64,000 nt of DNA from an uncultured Prolixibacteraceae bacterium (GTDB taxonomy: Bacteria > Bacteroidota > Bacteroidia > Bacteroidales > Prolixibacteraceae). Positions 24,214 through 33,935 of the stretch are shown one piece after another. The DNA is taken from positions 12,146 through 76,145 of the forward strand of contig CALGIG010000096.1 in assembly GCA_937915865.1 (NCBI GenBank), in the 5' to 3' direction. Numbering within the stretch: the first letter of the stretch is position 1; every line of letters begins with the position of its first letter. The translations under genes and the position numbers were made by a program. The notes under the pieces are model-generated. The model saw only the letters and a list, made by a program, of their open reading frames with translations, made no database searches and was not told the DNA's origin.

Positions 24214-27156
24214 TTAAAGGTCAATAATTAAGCTTGTGAGGTTCTGATCACGTTCGATGTTTAGTTTTTTGCGTACACGGTAACGGCAAATTTCAACACC
24301 ACGAACCGAGATATTCATTAGTTGGGCTATTTCTTTAGTAGAAATATTCATGCGCAGGTAGGCACACAATTTTAATTCTTTTGGTGTAAGATTAGGATAT
24401 TGTTCTTTTAACCGACTCAAAAAATCATCGTGAACCTCGTCAAAAGCTGTTTCAAATACTTCCCATTGTTTTTTATGATCAATATCTTTATTGATCTTGT
24501 TTGTTAATGTATTTATTTTATCTTTTAACAAGTCGTCTGAAGTTGATTGTTTTATTTTTTCAAGGTCGTCCTGTATTCTGGTTAATAATTTATTTTTATG
24601 AATTAACCCCATGGTTTGATTCGCTAGTTCCTTATCGCGGTGAATCATTTCAATCTTTAGTTTTTCGTTCTTCAGGTTGATGATCTCCTTTTCTGCAAGA
24701 AGTGCTTCCCTTCTGTATTCTTGTTCTTTACGTCGATATTGTTTCAGTTGGGTTAGTTTTTCTTTTCGTTTTGATAATTCGATTCGTTTAAAAATATACC
24801 AGACTGAAAAGAGAATAAAGTAAGTTAATATCAAACCATAACATATTTGTGCCCAAATTGACGAGTACCAGGGTGGACTGATTGTAAACTCAATGCTATT
24901 GATCGAACTTTCAATGCCTACCTGGGTGCGGGCTTTAACAATAAAGGTGTAATCGCCTGGGGGAAGCTTAGTATATTCGTTTGATGGAACATTGCTCCAT
25001 TCAGACCATTTGCTGTCATACCCGATAAGTTTATAACAATATTCGACATTGTCCTGGGCTTCGTATGCTGGTGATGTATATGAAAATCTGAATTTATTGT
25101 CTTTAAATGGAAAATTGAATCTTCTGTTCCCGTATTTGTTTGAATTCGTGTAGTTTGTGGTTTCATTATCGAAATTATGTCCATCAAAAAAAACACTATC
25201 CAAATGCAAGGCTGTGGCTTGGTTAATAAATGCTTCCAATTTTGGTAGTTTCGATGGCGTTGATGTTGGTGAATAATGTGCAAAACCTTCAGTAGTACCG
25301 AAGAAAATATGATCATCGGAATAACAGTAGATTGACTCGAACCCTCCGTTCAACTTTCCTCCCAGAAAATCAAATGGAGCGCTTATTCGTTTATAACTAC
25401 TATCTTCCTGGATACGGAATATTCCTGTTGTATTTTTTCCGTTCTCAGTGGCAACATACCATATACTACCACTTTGATCTTCTTTTAAATAGGTTATTTG
25501 TTTCAAAGAGCTGAAAAGTTGGTCGAAATAAACAGAAGGTTCAAAACACCCTTTTTGAGTTGAGTATTCATAAATTCCTGAAATCGTAGAAATAATGATT
25601 TTGTTTTTAATTTTAAAAACATTCATATTGTAGTTGGAAGGTAAACCTTCTTGCCTGGTATAAAAACTAACAGAGGAAATACTATCGATTTTATCGCTAA
25701 AGCTTACTTTGTATATTCCTTTAAACCCATGACTCATCCAAAGATCGCCATTCTCGTCTTCTTCGAATACGCGAAATGATTCGTTAAATCCTTTAACTTT
25801 ACCACAATAAATCCATGAATTGTTATATTTTTTAAAGAAAATTAAACCAGAATAGGTTCCGCCTATCAAGTATCCGGGGAAACGTTTTAATGCCTGAAAT
25901 TTCCAAACACCTGATATTGTACTTATTTGTCTGGCTGTTTCTCCTTCGATTATAAAAGCTCCTTTATTTTGACCACAAAGAAGCACGCCATCATGTACTC
26001 CCAGGTACCACACCTGTCCATTGGTCCCCGAAATCAACCTGAATTCTTCATTCGGTCCTCCATTATTCCAGTTTTTTACAAAAAGTCCCTGGTTAGTTCC
26101 CATGTATATTTTCCCTTTGTGAATAATGGATGTGTACCCGGCACCAATTCCTTCGGCCTGTTGCAGGAAGGTGATGGGCGAATTCATGTTCAGGTAGTCA
26201 ATTCCGTTATCGAGCCCTAACCAAAGATTGCCAACACGGTCGGAAAATATCTTTAAAATAGTATTGTTTTGAAGTCCTTCTTGTTTATTGATGTGCTTAA
26301 TAATATTTCCAGATTGATCGGCAATATAAAGCCCATCACGAATTGTTCCAATACCATAAAAGTGTTTTTGGATAATTCCGGCACTAAAAATTTGTTTTTG
26401 TTTCAGCAGTTCGTTTATCGGGGTTCCCCATTCTTTCAACTCATTACCGTTATATACAAATATACCCTTGTTTAAGGTAAATATCATGATACAGTTACTT
26501 TGACTGCTTGGCAAAACAGACCAGATTTCTTCTCCTTTGATTTTTTCACAACCCTTCAATGCCTCAAGTGTTTGGTTTTTATATTCCATTAAACCATTCT
26601 CCTGGTCGTTAAAATAGAGCTTGTTATTTACAAGATACGAATTCTGGAAACGAGAAGGAGCTTCAACTACTGAAACAGTAGAGTCATTGCGGTATAAAAA
26701 GGCATACTTGTAGCATTGAAAAACAACTTGGTTCTCATAAGTTGTGATGTTCCAAATGTCGTCAAACGACTGATATTTCCCTGGCAAGAATTTCTTTAAA
26801 GATTGAAACTGCATCCTGCCTCCCCGAACGGTAGTCATTTTACCAAATTCGTTATATGCACCTACATAAACTGTTGCATTTTTGTTGATATAAACCGAGC
26901 GGACAATTGAATAATTTGGCATACGGTAAATTTCCCATCTCACTCCATCAAAAAATAATAGCCCTTCATTGTTAGCAAAATACATAAATCCAGAAGTGTC
27001 TTGTGTAATGCTCCAATTTTGTGTGCCTCCAAGATATTCGCGTTTTGAGAAATTTTGTATGTATGGGGCTCCAATTGTTATTATTTCAGCTTTGATATGT
27101 ACTATCATGCTTAATATAATAATGAATGTACCGATTAGTTTTTTATAAGCTGACAT
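24214..27156 (-). CDS. PUL-type membrane regulator: two-component-like propeller, Y_Y_Y, LuxR HTH
   Basis: The 980-residue protein has a signal/anchor (about 1-23), a long periplasmic region of Reg_prop propeller repeats (about 25-640), and a Y_Y_Y immunoglobulin-like domain ending near 760. One transmembrane helix follows (about 768-792), then a charged coiled coil (about 795-890) and a C-terminal LuxR/GerE helix-turn-helix (about 925-980, with LTPKELKLCAYLRM and ISVRGVEICRYRVRKKL). There is no histidine kinase. Such proteins carry a glycan signal directly from periplasm to DNA and usually control an adjacent PUL. Here the adjacent locus is reduced to one intact GH16 gene. Confidence 0.88.
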   Translation of the reverse strand: MSAYKKLIGTFIIILSMIVHIKAEIITIGAPYIQNFSKREYLGGTQNWSITQDTSGFMYFANNEGLLFFDGVRWEIYRMPNYSIVRSVYINKNATVYVGAYNEFGKMTTVRGGRMQFQSLKKFLPGKYQSFDDIWNITTYENQVVFQCYKYAFLYRNDSTVSVVEAPSRFQNSYLVNNKLYFNDQENGLMEYKNQTLEALKGCEKIKGEEIWSVLPSSQSNCIMIFTLNKGIFVYNGNELKEWGTPINELLKQKQIFSAGIIQKHFYGIGTIRDGLYIADQSGNIIKHINKQEGLQNNTILKIFSDRVGNLWLGLDNGIDYLNMNSPITFLQQAEGIGAGYTSIIHKGKIYMGTNQGLFVKNWNNGGPNEEFRLISGTNGQVWYLGVHDGVLLCGQNKGAFIIEGETARQISTISGVWKFQALKRFPGYLIGGTYSGLIFFKKYNNSWIYCGKVKGFNESFRVFEEDENGDLWMSHGFKGIYKVSFSDKIDSISSVSFYTRQEGLPSNYNMNVFKIKNKIIISTISGIYEYSTQKGCFEPSVYFDQLFSSLKQITYLKEDQSGSIWYVATENGKNTTGIFRIQEDSSYKRISAPFDFLGGKLNGGFESIYCYSDDHIFFGTTEGFAHYSPTSTPSKLPKLEAFINQATALHLDSVFFDGHNFDNETTNYTNSNKYGNRRFNFPFKDNKFRFSYTSPAYEAQDNVEYCYKLIGYDSKWSEWSNVPSNEYTKLPPGDYTFIVKARTQVGIESSINSIEFTISPPWYSSIWAQICYGLILTYFILFSVWYIFKRIELSKRKEKLTQLKQYRRKEQEYRREALLAEKEIINLKNEKLKIEMIHRDKELANQTMGLIHKNKLLTRIQDDLEKIKQSTSDDLLKDKINTLTNKINKDIDHKKQWEVFETAFDEVHDDFLSRLKEQYPNLTPKELKLCAYLRMNISTKEIAQLMNISVRGVEICRYRVRKKLNIERDQNLTSLIIDL

Positions 27157-27842
27157 TTTCCTATACGTTTACTTTAGTTTCACGAAACAGGCATACGCAA
27201 ATACCTTCACAAATGCGAAAATAATTGGCAAGCTACTAGCAATTAAAAAACATATTATATACAGTGAAATTACTATTTACTACTGAAAATTTCAAGTAAA
27301 ACGAATGAATTCTGTTATTTTAGTAACTGTTAGCTACATAATTGGATAAATTTGTATACGGTGTATTCTTAAATAACTACTCTATTGGATTTTTTTTGTT
27401 GGTTAATATTTGTATTAAATTAATGTAATTTAAGTAGTTAGTTCTATTGTTGTATGCTAGATTCGCAATTACCGACCGATGCAGTCTATTCAAGAAATTG
27501 TAAATACCTCATAGTATTAATGGTTATAAATAATATATTGTATTGTCGTTGAATTTTTAAAATTATGACATTTAAGAGTGTATGGTTGAATTATAAATAC
27601 TAAGGTTGGAAGGAAGTAGAATTTATAGTTTTATTTATTCAAGCTATACATCTTCACTTGAATGATATTGGAGGCTTTTGATTTAATTTATTAAAGGTTT
27701 AGTTTCGTATAGCTTGCTACCAATATTTAAAGAAAACTGATTAACCGGAAGGGGAGATTTTCGTAATACTGTATTGACTTTTATCACTGGGATCGAGTAT
27801 TTTAGCTCTGTATTTTTATGGGATGTAATAAAATATTCATAA
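27157..27842. other. AT-rich intergenic region without a recognisable gene
   Basis: About 690 bases between the start of the regulator gene and the end of the MATE gene. All frames are short, and I see no tRNA, repeat or clear relic. The part next to the regulator should hold its promoter, but no strong TAnnTTTG box is obvious there. Confidence 0.6.
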
Positions 27843-27873
27843 AATGAGGGCTTCATTTAGTATGAAACCCTCA
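27843..27873 (-). terminator. terminator of the MATE gene
   Basis: On the minus strand ATGAGGGTTTCAT-actaa-ATGAAGCCCTCAT forms a long stem with one mismatch, followed by a T-rich tail. It lies 29 bases after the MATE stop codon. Confidence 0.8.
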
Positions 27874-27901
27874 TAGAATTATATTCTTTTTGACAAAAGA
27901 A

Positions 27902-29287
27902 TCATGTATGTATCACTTCTATTTTCTTCCATTTGCCACTTTGAAACCGGTAGATGAGCACGGTACAGAATAGTAGGAAGAACAACACTAACAAGAACCA
28001 GCTGAACGGAACCGAAAGTTTCAACACATCAAGGGCAATGTATAAAATTGGAATAATTGTCCAGTGCGATGCAACCGAAGCTATCATCGTGAAATAAGTG
28101 TCACCGGCCCCGCGCAATGCACCAACCAAAGCAACCAAAACAGCTTCAACAAGCACGTACAACGATGCAATTTGTATCATAGCTACTGCAATTGGTACTG
28201 CGTCGTCAAAAATGCTTGATGGTGTTGCTGGATGAAATACACGTACCAACGTTTCAGGAATGAAAACGAACAGCGCCAGTATGATTACAGAGTAAAAAAT
28301 ACCGGTTTTAACTGCTGATATTGCAGAGCGGTGAGCTAAATCGGGTTGTTCGGCACCCATATATCTTCCGGCCAGGCTGGTTACTGCAATCTCGATACCC
28401 AAGAGTGGGATGAAAGAAACCAAATCCCAGTTAAACATGATAGTTGAAGCTGTTGCCGCCACTTCGCCCTGCGAATGAAACAAGGCAACCATCGTTGAAA
28501 AAGCTGTGAAATTAAGGAACATTTCCAGGCCGGCGGGCGAACCATAATACAACAGTTTTTTCATGATTGGCCAATTGAAATGAAACGATTTCATTACAGC
28601 AAAATCAACTCGGTTAGTATGGTTTAAATAGGCTACAAACAAAATAACCATGGCACAAGATGCCCCAATAACAGTAGCAAAAGCGGCACCTTTTACTTGC
28701 ATGGCTGGAAATCCAAACTTTCCGAAAACAAGAATGTAATCAAGAATCACGTTTACTATCATAGCCATAATCGTTGCGATCATCACAATTTTGGTTTTCC
28801 CAATTCCGGAAAAATAACATCCGAGTGTATACCGTAACATGCCAAATATTCCTCCCCAAGCCAATATATTTAGGTAATCAATCTGATAACCAATTTGCAA
28901 TTCAGGAATCTTCATAAAATGAAAGAAATGAATGGTTAATGGTTTTATTAGCAGGATTATCGGCCATGCCAATATGGTAACTATTATAGCCTGAAACGCT
29001 GCAATGGTGGCCTTGGGTTTGAGACCAGCCCCAAAATATTGGGCAACCAATGCAGTTGAATAGCCTGTAAGTCCTACGAAAAAGAACATGAGCATTTGCA
29101 TGGTTACTCCGCCACCTAAAGCAGCATTCATCTGTTCGGGTCCAATACGTGCCAGGAACAGACGATCGGTAAGAGTCATTATACCATCACAAGCTGTTGA
29201 GATGATCATAGGGATTGCCAGTACCAACAATTCTTTTATGCCACCCGGGTTGTGGTAATCTTTAAAATATTTCTTAAAAAAAGTCAT
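27902..29287 (-). CDS. MATE-family multidrug/cation exporter
   Basis: The 461-residue integral membrane protein has twelve predicted hydrophobic segments in two related halves, as in NorM/DinF-type MATE exporters. IPMIISTACDGIMTLTDRLFLARIG near the N-terminus and the later GSPAGLEMFLNFTAF are typical segments. MATE proteins export organic cations or drugs in exchange for Na+ or H+. I chose the Met of MTFFKKYF as start because the eleven upstream residues are atypical. No partner gene is adjacent. Confidence 0.88.
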   Translation of the reverse strand: MTFFKKYFKDYHNPGGIKELLVLAIPMIISTACDGIMTLTDRLFLARIGPEQMNAALGGGVTMQMLMFFFVGLTGYSTALVAQYFGAGLKPKATIAAFQAIIVTILAWPIILLIKPLTIHFFHFMKIPELQIGYQIDYLNILAWGGIFGMLRYTLGCYFSGIGKTKIVMIATIMAMIVNVILDYILVFGKFGFPAMQVKGAAFATVIGASCAMVILFVAYLNHTNRVDFAVMKSFHFNWPIMKKLLYYGSPAGLEMFLNFTAFSTMVALFHSQGEVAATASTIMFNWDLVSFIPLLGIEIAVTSLAGRYMGAEQPDLAHRSAISAVKTGIFYSVIILALFVFIPETLVRVFHPATPSSIFDDAVPIAVAMIQIASLYVLVEAVLVALVGALRGAGDTYFTMIASVASHWTIIPILYIALDVLKLSVPFSWFLLVLFFLLFCTVLIYRFQSGKWKKIEVIHT

Positions 29288-29334
29288 AAGTGTCAATTGA
29301 CAATAGGTTATAAGTAACAAATCTGATATCAGAT

Positions 29335-29505
29335 TTATAGCATAACTATCTCAATCATCGGTGGTGTGTTTTCTATATAAAACAAGCGACCTGATACGTT
29401 GATGAAAAGATCTTTTCCTTCAATCCGGTAGCCACTCAGTTAAAGGAAGAAAAACTCAAAAGGTTCAAGACACACACGAAAACCTTTACGTTGGGAAACT
29501 AACAT
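29335..29505 (-). other. 57-codon frame with one internal stop, possible gene relic or leader
   Basis: The minus strand reads MLVSQRKGFRVCLEPFEFFFL, a TAA stop, and in the same frame LSGYRIEGKDLFINVSGRL followed by FYIENTPPMIEIVML and a stop. The composition looks protein-like but I recognise no family. It lies 48 bases upstream of the MATE start. The rest of the 500-base gap up to 29787 shows nothing I can name. Confidence 0.3.
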
Positions 29506-29787
29506 TCGGGAATTTAAGTCCAGAATAGAACTCTATTACAAATTGGTGTAAGAGTAATGCGAAAAGTGGATAAACGTAAACATGATTGGTAATTGTTTTA
29601 ATTGTTTGGCTTATTTCTGTTGTTTCGGAACAAAAGTATTGAATTAAATCCATAGACAAAAATCAGGAATGAAAAAAACATAATAATTTTAGCAATTTTT
29701 TTTTGACCTCAGGTCATATTCAATACTTTAGCTAATAATAATATTTGTTTCCAATTTCAATTGTTGTTCTTTTTTACTTGCTTAGGT

Positions 29788-30162
29788 TTACCTTTTAAAC
29801 TCAATCAATTCAATAGGTGCTCCTCTATGCTCAATCATTGCAACTCTCACATCATTAGATGGTTGGTTGGGCTGTGTGAGTATTTTACATCCGCATCTCG
29901 TTAACTCCATTTCTAAGTCATCAACTTCAAACGCAAGGTGAGGGGTAGTTTGTATCAATTTGTCGACTTGGCTTTCCGGCAGAAACCGCATCCATTCTAT
30001 ACCAAATGGACTTGTACTAAAGCCTGAAACATACATTGCAAATTGGGCCAGAAATATTTCGTCAGGCATTTTTCTACTTGTAGGAATTCCTAAATGATGA
30101 TACTTCCATCCCCATTTAGCGGTAGCCTCTGGTAATTCGTTATCATTTCTTATATTAGGCAT
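29788..30162 (-). CDS. VOC (glyoxalase/dioxygenase superfamily) protein
   Basis: The 124-residue protein starts at MPNIRND, which avoids overlap with the upstream gene. It has the paired beta-alpha-beta-beta-beta pattern of the VOC fold: WKYHHLGIPT at the start, then TPHLAFEVDDLEMEL, and a final VRVAMIEHRGAPIELIEF with the usual metal-site Glu region. Members include glyoxalases, dioxygenases and antibiotic-binding proteins. It follows the SGNH gene by 19 bases, so they probably share a transcript. No substrate can be given. Confidence 0.75.
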   Translation of the reverse strand: MPNIRNDNELPEATAKWGWKYHHLGIPTSRKMPDEIFLAQFAMYVSGFSTSPFGIEWMRFLPESQVDKLIQTTPHLAFEVDDLEMELTRCGCKILTQPNQPSNDVRVAMIEHRGAPIELIEFKR

Positions 30163-30181
30163 CTCGTGAAATAATAAAGGT

Positions 30182-30901
30182 TCATTTTTCGAATAATTTT
30201 TCAAAAATCTCACTGGCAATAATACCAGCGCCTATTGAATTTTGATGAATACCATCGGTAAGTAAAAGAAATCCATTCTTGTAGGAAATACTATCCAAAC
30301 TTGTAAATAACAAATAGTGTTTAAATAGGGCTTGAAATGCAAGTTTGGTGCTATTTATACAGTCCTTTCCTTTTCCACCGATTTTATCATTGAGATAGCT
30401 TTTTTGTCTTTCGTTTACAGGTAAATATATAATATTTTGGGCTTTGGTAATTTTCTTCAATTCAGAGTTATATTTATCGAGAGTTGTGTTTTCAATCGAT
30501 TCGAGGTTTTCCCCGATAACGGGTAATGATGCCAATGCAATCTGCGACTTTGTCTCCTGCTTTAATCGTTCAATTATACATGTTATATTTTTACTGTAGT
30601 TTTCGAGAGTAGGTTCGTGTGGTATATGTTTCCATTTTCGGGTACGCTGCCCAAGTACGGGATCGAGTGATGAAGTAACATCGTTAGTACCTACGAGTAG
30701 AACTACATAATCGGGATTTATTTTGACAGCTTTATCTAATTTATTCAACACATTGTATGCTTCGTACCCGGCGACGGCATGGTTAAAATAATCGAAACTA
30801 TCAGTTCCCAGCTTTTCTTTCAGTTTTTTTACATAACTCACGCTAATTTTACCATCAGTAATACTTGCTCCCAAAAACAAGATTTTCTTCTTATTGACCA
30901 T
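30182..30901 (-). CDS. SGNH/GDSL hydrolase
   Basis: The 239-residue protein has no signal peptide. It shows block I GASITDG (Ser13), the block III motif VGTNDV and the catalytic DGIHQNSIG at the C-terminus, so it is a complete single-domain SGNH hydrolase. Block II is less clear (HAVAGYEAYN). It probably acts as a cytoplasmic esterase or lipase-type enzyme. It lies in a minus-strand group downstream of an alpha/beta hydrolase. Confidence 0.85.
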   Translation of the reverse strand: MVNKKKILFLGASITDGKISVSYVKKLKEKLGTDSFDYFNHAVAGYEAYNVLNKLDKAVKINPDYVVLLVGTNDVTSSLDPVLGQRTRKWKHIPHEPTLENYSKNITCIIERLKQETKSQIALASLPVIGENLESIENTTLDKYNSELKKITKAQNIIYLPVNERQKSYLNDKIGGKGKDCINSTKLAFQALFKHYLLFTSLDSISYKNGFLLLTDGIHQNSIGAGIIASEIFEKLFEK

Positions 30902-30998
30902 TGATTTCTATTTTCTGTTTTCTGTTTTTTTAAGGTCAAAATTATTGTTATTTCTTAATTTGTCAAAGTCGAAGAAAATCATTGTTAAAATTAACGAA

Positions 30999-32066
30999 TT
31001 ACCTGTAGAGTAGCTTGTTAATATTTTCAATAAATATCTCTGGTTTTTCTAAATGAATATCATGGCCACTAACCAATTCAACAAGCTCACAGTTTTTTAT
31101 CAGGCTTACTGCTTTTCGTGCTTGTTCGTTTGAGGATGCCGCCATAAGGATACTGTCTTTCGTTTCAGGATCAATAGCATAGGCATCTTTGGCATGCATA
31201 AAAATAGTAGGTACTTTAATTTTATTCATCAGTATCCTATGGCTAATTTTGTTGTGCCAGGTATAATCGTAAAATTTATCACCAAACCTTAAGTCGTAAT
31301 CATGTATGTAAAGGAACATACCAAATAATCGTTCATTAAGTGATTTTGGTAAAAACCAGATTTGTATAGGTTTACCTGGATATTTTTCATGATATTTTTG
31401 AGCAGCATCAGCAATTTTCCCAACCTTGTCGGGAAGATAAAGTTTTCCCCAGTAACAATGGCGTAAATAATAGGCTTCCCAACATTCATTTGTATTAGAA
31501 TTCAGAAAATCATGGATAACTTTATAATCGTCGTGATAAACGAATGTTCGTGGAAAATACTCTTTTTCAGTCGAAAATACTGGCGGATCTTCGAGTAATG
31601 CCCCTACAATGTAAGGGTTCCCGGTTCCGGCCAACCAAGCTGAAATCAGTCCACCTGATGAATGGCCGGACACTACGGTTTTTTGCTTTACAATTTCGCT
31701 GATGAAACGGGAAAGATCATTGCCAATACTATCGAGGTAATAGCGAGATTGGTCGTGTGTCGATTTTCCGTGTCCGTGACAGTCGACGGCATAAACGTGC
31801 CAGTTTTTACTCAATTGTGGTAACACTTTTTTATAATCCTGCCAGGCACCCATTTGGCCGTGGATCAAAAACAGTGCTTCCTGTCCGTTGTTAGGGCCTT
31901 CGGCGTAATTTATTTCAACTCCGTTTGAAAGGATAACTTTCTTTTCCTTAAAACCTGCTTTATAAGTTGTATTAATGTTTTTGTCTTTAGCTGTACAACT
32001 TCCCAACATGAAAAGTATTGAAGCAATAATAGAAAGTAAGAGCTGATTCGAATCAATTGCTTTCAT
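30999..32066 (-). CDS. alpha/beta hydrolase lipoprotein
   Basis: The 355-residue protein has a lipobox LGSC (Cys24). The alpha/beta hydrolase fold shows ALFLIHGQMGAWQDYKKVL (oxyanion region), DCHGHGKS, the nucleophile elbow GHSSGG (Ser136), and a late catalytic His in SGHDIHLEKPE. The substrate is unknown; many relatives are esterases. The order Crp, hydrolase, SGNH, VOC on one strand suggests an operon controlled by the Crp-like gene. A decayed copy of a homologous Crp-hydrolase pair occurs at 52.4-52.6 kb. Confidence 0.85.
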   Translation of the reverse strand: MKAIDSNQLLLSIIASILFMLGSCTAKDKNINTTYKAGFKEKKVILSNGVEINYAEGPNNGQEALFLIHGQMGAWQDYKKVLPQLSKNWHVYAVDCHGHGKSTHDQSRYYLDSIGNDLSRFISEIVKQKTVVSGHSSGGLISAWLAGTGNPYIVGALLEDPPVFSTEKEYFPRTFVYHDDYKVIHDFLNSNTNECWEAYYLRHCYWGKLYLPDKVGKIADAAQKYHEKYPGKPIQIWFLPKSLNERLFGMFLYIHDYDLRFGDKFYDYTWHNKISHRILMNKIKVPTIFMHAKDAYAIDPETKDSILMAASSNEQARKAVSLIKNCELVELVSGHDIHLEKPEIFIENINKLLYR

Positions 32067-32137
32067 TTAATAATTTTTTGTAGTGCTTAATGGCACCCAA
32101 AAATACGATACTCAAAAAAAGCAAATTTTAACCCAGG

Positions 32138-32728
32138 TTAAAAAGGCCAGGATTTTGAAAGTCTTTTTTTGATTCGGCTCAACGATGGTCCTTTAACACC
32201 AATGTATGATGAAATGTTTGATAAAGAAACCCGCTCGAAGATATCAGGGTATTTTTTCAAGAGATTGATATAACGCTCTTCAGCTGAATGAAATAGAAAA
32301 TCCTGGACGCGATCTGCAGTACCCACATAAACAAGTTGGGCAACCTTACGACCAAATTCCGACCAATGATGCGATTTCCCATATAATTCGAATATTTTGT
32401 CGCGCGGTGGAAATAAAATTATGGTTGAATCTTCCATTGCCTGAATATACATTGAACTAGGTTTTTGCGAAATAAAACTCTGATATTCTACGACGAAACC
32501 ATTATCCAGGAAGAAATGAAAATTCATTTCTTCCCCTTTCTTATTAATGAAATACCAACGGAAGCTTCCCTTGACAATAAAAGCAACGTGTTTCCCAATC
32601 TCTCCTGCCTGAAGAAAAAACTCATTTTTTTTAAAGTTCTTTTCTTTAAAGAAAGGTTCCATCATCATCCAGTCGTCTTGGTCAATTTTCGAAATAGAGT
32701 TTAGTTTCAGCCGAAGTGCATCAAACAT
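32138..32728 (-). CDS. Crp/Fnr-family transcriptional regulator
   Basis: The 196-residue protein has an N-terminal cyclic-nucleotide-binding-like beta-roll (FLQAGEIGKHVAFIVKGSF). A dimer helix and a C-terminal winged helix follow, with recognition region SLSNISSYIGVKGPSLSRIKKR. There are no N-terminal cysteines for an Fnr iron-sulfur cluster. The phosphate-binding cassette of true Crp is not conserved, so the ligand is unknown. It stands upstream of the alpha/beta hydrolase (71 bases) and divergent from the membrane-protein gene at 32.9 kb, and may control both. Confidence 0.88.
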   Translation of the reverse strand: MFDALRLKLNSISKIDQDDWMMMEPFFKEKNFKKNEFFLQAGEIGKHVAFIVKGSFRWYFINKKGEEMNFHFFLDNGFVVEYQSFISQKPSSMYIQAMEDSTIILFPPRDKIFELYGKSHHWSEFGRKVAQLVYVGTADRVQDFLFHSAEERYINLLKKYPDIFERVSLSNISSYIGVKGPSLSRIKKRLSKSWPF

Positions 32729-32905
32729 AAGATTTAGCGAAAATTTTAATAATTAAAGTCGTTATTTCAAAGATAACAGTTTTCCATTGTTTATTTTAAT
32801 GTGAAATATACCGGAGTTGCAGCCATTTTCCTGACAGTTGCAGATTTTTTTTGAGGCTTTCGGATCACGGAAGCACCTTTGCTAAAACAAAAGCCTTAAA
32901 GTCAA

Positions 32906-33295
32906 ATGAAAACAAACACACAAAACAGATTAATCCGCATCGGAGGAGTTTTCTCCGGTCTTTTCCTGATCCTCCACATCGGTTTTTACTGGCTTTTTAA
33001 ATGGGAAAGCACCTTGCAGGTGATGAACCATGAAGACCGGTCGATCCTTTTGACACTAAACCTGGTAGGTATTTTATTCCTGGTATACTGTACCGGAATA
33101 ACTCTTTTCATGACCAAACAACTTGTTCAATCCGTTGCAGGGAAAAGTATTCTTTTGTTCTTTGCATCCTTTTATTTGTTGCGCATTGTGGCTGAATTCC
33201 TGTATTTCGGATTCAGATTTCCCTCGTCGATTGGCGGTATTATCCTTTGCCTGATCCCGGCAGTATGTTTTGGACTTACGGCTCTAAAAAGATAG
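32906..33295 (+). CDS. four-helix membrane protein, function unknown
   Basis: The 129-residue protein has about four hydrophobic segments (FSGLFLILHIGFYWLF, LLTLNLVGILFLVYC, ILLFFASFYLLRIV, GGIILCLIPAVCFGL) and short loops. I recognise no family motif. It is the first gene of a plus-strand group of small membrane proteins that starts divergently from the Crp-like regulator. Confidence 0.7.
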   Translation: MKTNTQNRLIRIGGVFSGLFLILHIGFYWLFKWESTLQVMNHEDRSILLTLNLVGILFLVYCTGITLFMTKQLVQSVAGKSILLFFASFYLLRIVAEFLYFGFRFPSSIGGIILCLIPAVCFGLTALKR

Positions 33296-33309
33296 TAATT
33301 TCAAATACC

Positions 33310-33398
33310 ATGAAATAGCCATCTCGCCTTAGGCGAGACAAACCGAAAATGAATTGGAGCGAAACGGAAATCTGTGAAGCGAATAAATGGCTATTCCA
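33310..33398. repeat. MITE-like element with terminal inverted repeats
   Basis: TGAAATAGCCAT at the left and ATGGCTATTCCA at the right are inverted copies with one mismatch. Inside is the perfect palindrome TCTCGCCTTAGGCGAGA (17 bases). The 89-bp unit has no coding capacity. Confidence 0.65.
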
Positions 33399-33470
33399 TC
33401 CGTTGGGTAATTAATTGAAAAACAATAGATCATACGAAAATTGTACAATCAACTTTGAAAATATAAACAG

Positions 33471-33917
33471 ATGAAAATCATGTCAAAAATAACAAATGGA
33501 TTAATCCTTGTAATTATTGGAATTATCCACACCAGGCTGGTTATATCGAATGACGCTTTCGGTTTCAAATTCAGGGAGTTTGCCCAATCTGGTTTTTTCC
33601 GGATAAGCAATGGGCTGAACGAATTACCAGCAGCCCCGGGCAAAACAAATTTCGAATCGTTTGCCGCATTTTGGTTTTTCTACTTCGGAATTTTAATTAT
33701 TCCGCTCGGATTATTGGTTCATGCCATCGAAAAGAAAAACAAGATGTTACCTCATAGTTTTACTATATCCTACTTAATTGTGGTACTTGTTGGCGCTTAT
33801 ATGATCCCTGCTTCAGGAATGACATACATTATGCTGCCACATGCGGTTTATATGCTGGTGGGCAATTTTCTGAAAGGTCGAAAAATGTACCTGGAATTTA
33901 ATGTTGATCAAAAATAA
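33471..33917 (+). CDS. DUF6463-like membrane protein, copy 1
   Basis: The 148-residue protein has four hydrophobic helices and conserved blocks: GIIHTRL in helix 1, FESFAAFWFFYFGILIIPLG in the middle, and GAYMIPASGMTYIMLPHAVY near the end. These match the DUF6463 pattern; no function is established. It is followed after 18 bases by a clear paralogue with the same blocks. An alternative start at the fourth codon is possible. Confidence 0.75.
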   Translation: MKIMSKITNGLILVIIGIIHTRLVISNDAFGFKFREFAQSGFFRISNGLNELPAAPGKTNFESFAAFWFFYFGILIIPLGLLVHAIEKKNKMLPHSFTISYLIVVLVGAYMIPASGMTYIMLPHAVYMLVGNFLKGRKMYLEFNVDQK

Positions 33918-33935
33918 TCATAGAATTATTCGTAT

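Noticed and set aside
24214..27156. Hybrid two-component histidine kinase (HTCS)
   Set aside because: The propeller and Y_Y_Y regions fit, but no histidine kinase or receiver domain follows. The C-terminus is a LuxR-type HTH after a coiled coil.
27157..27842. Hidden tRNA, small RNA or gene relic in the long gap
   Set aside because: No cloverleaf, conserved motif or extended frame was seen on either strand.
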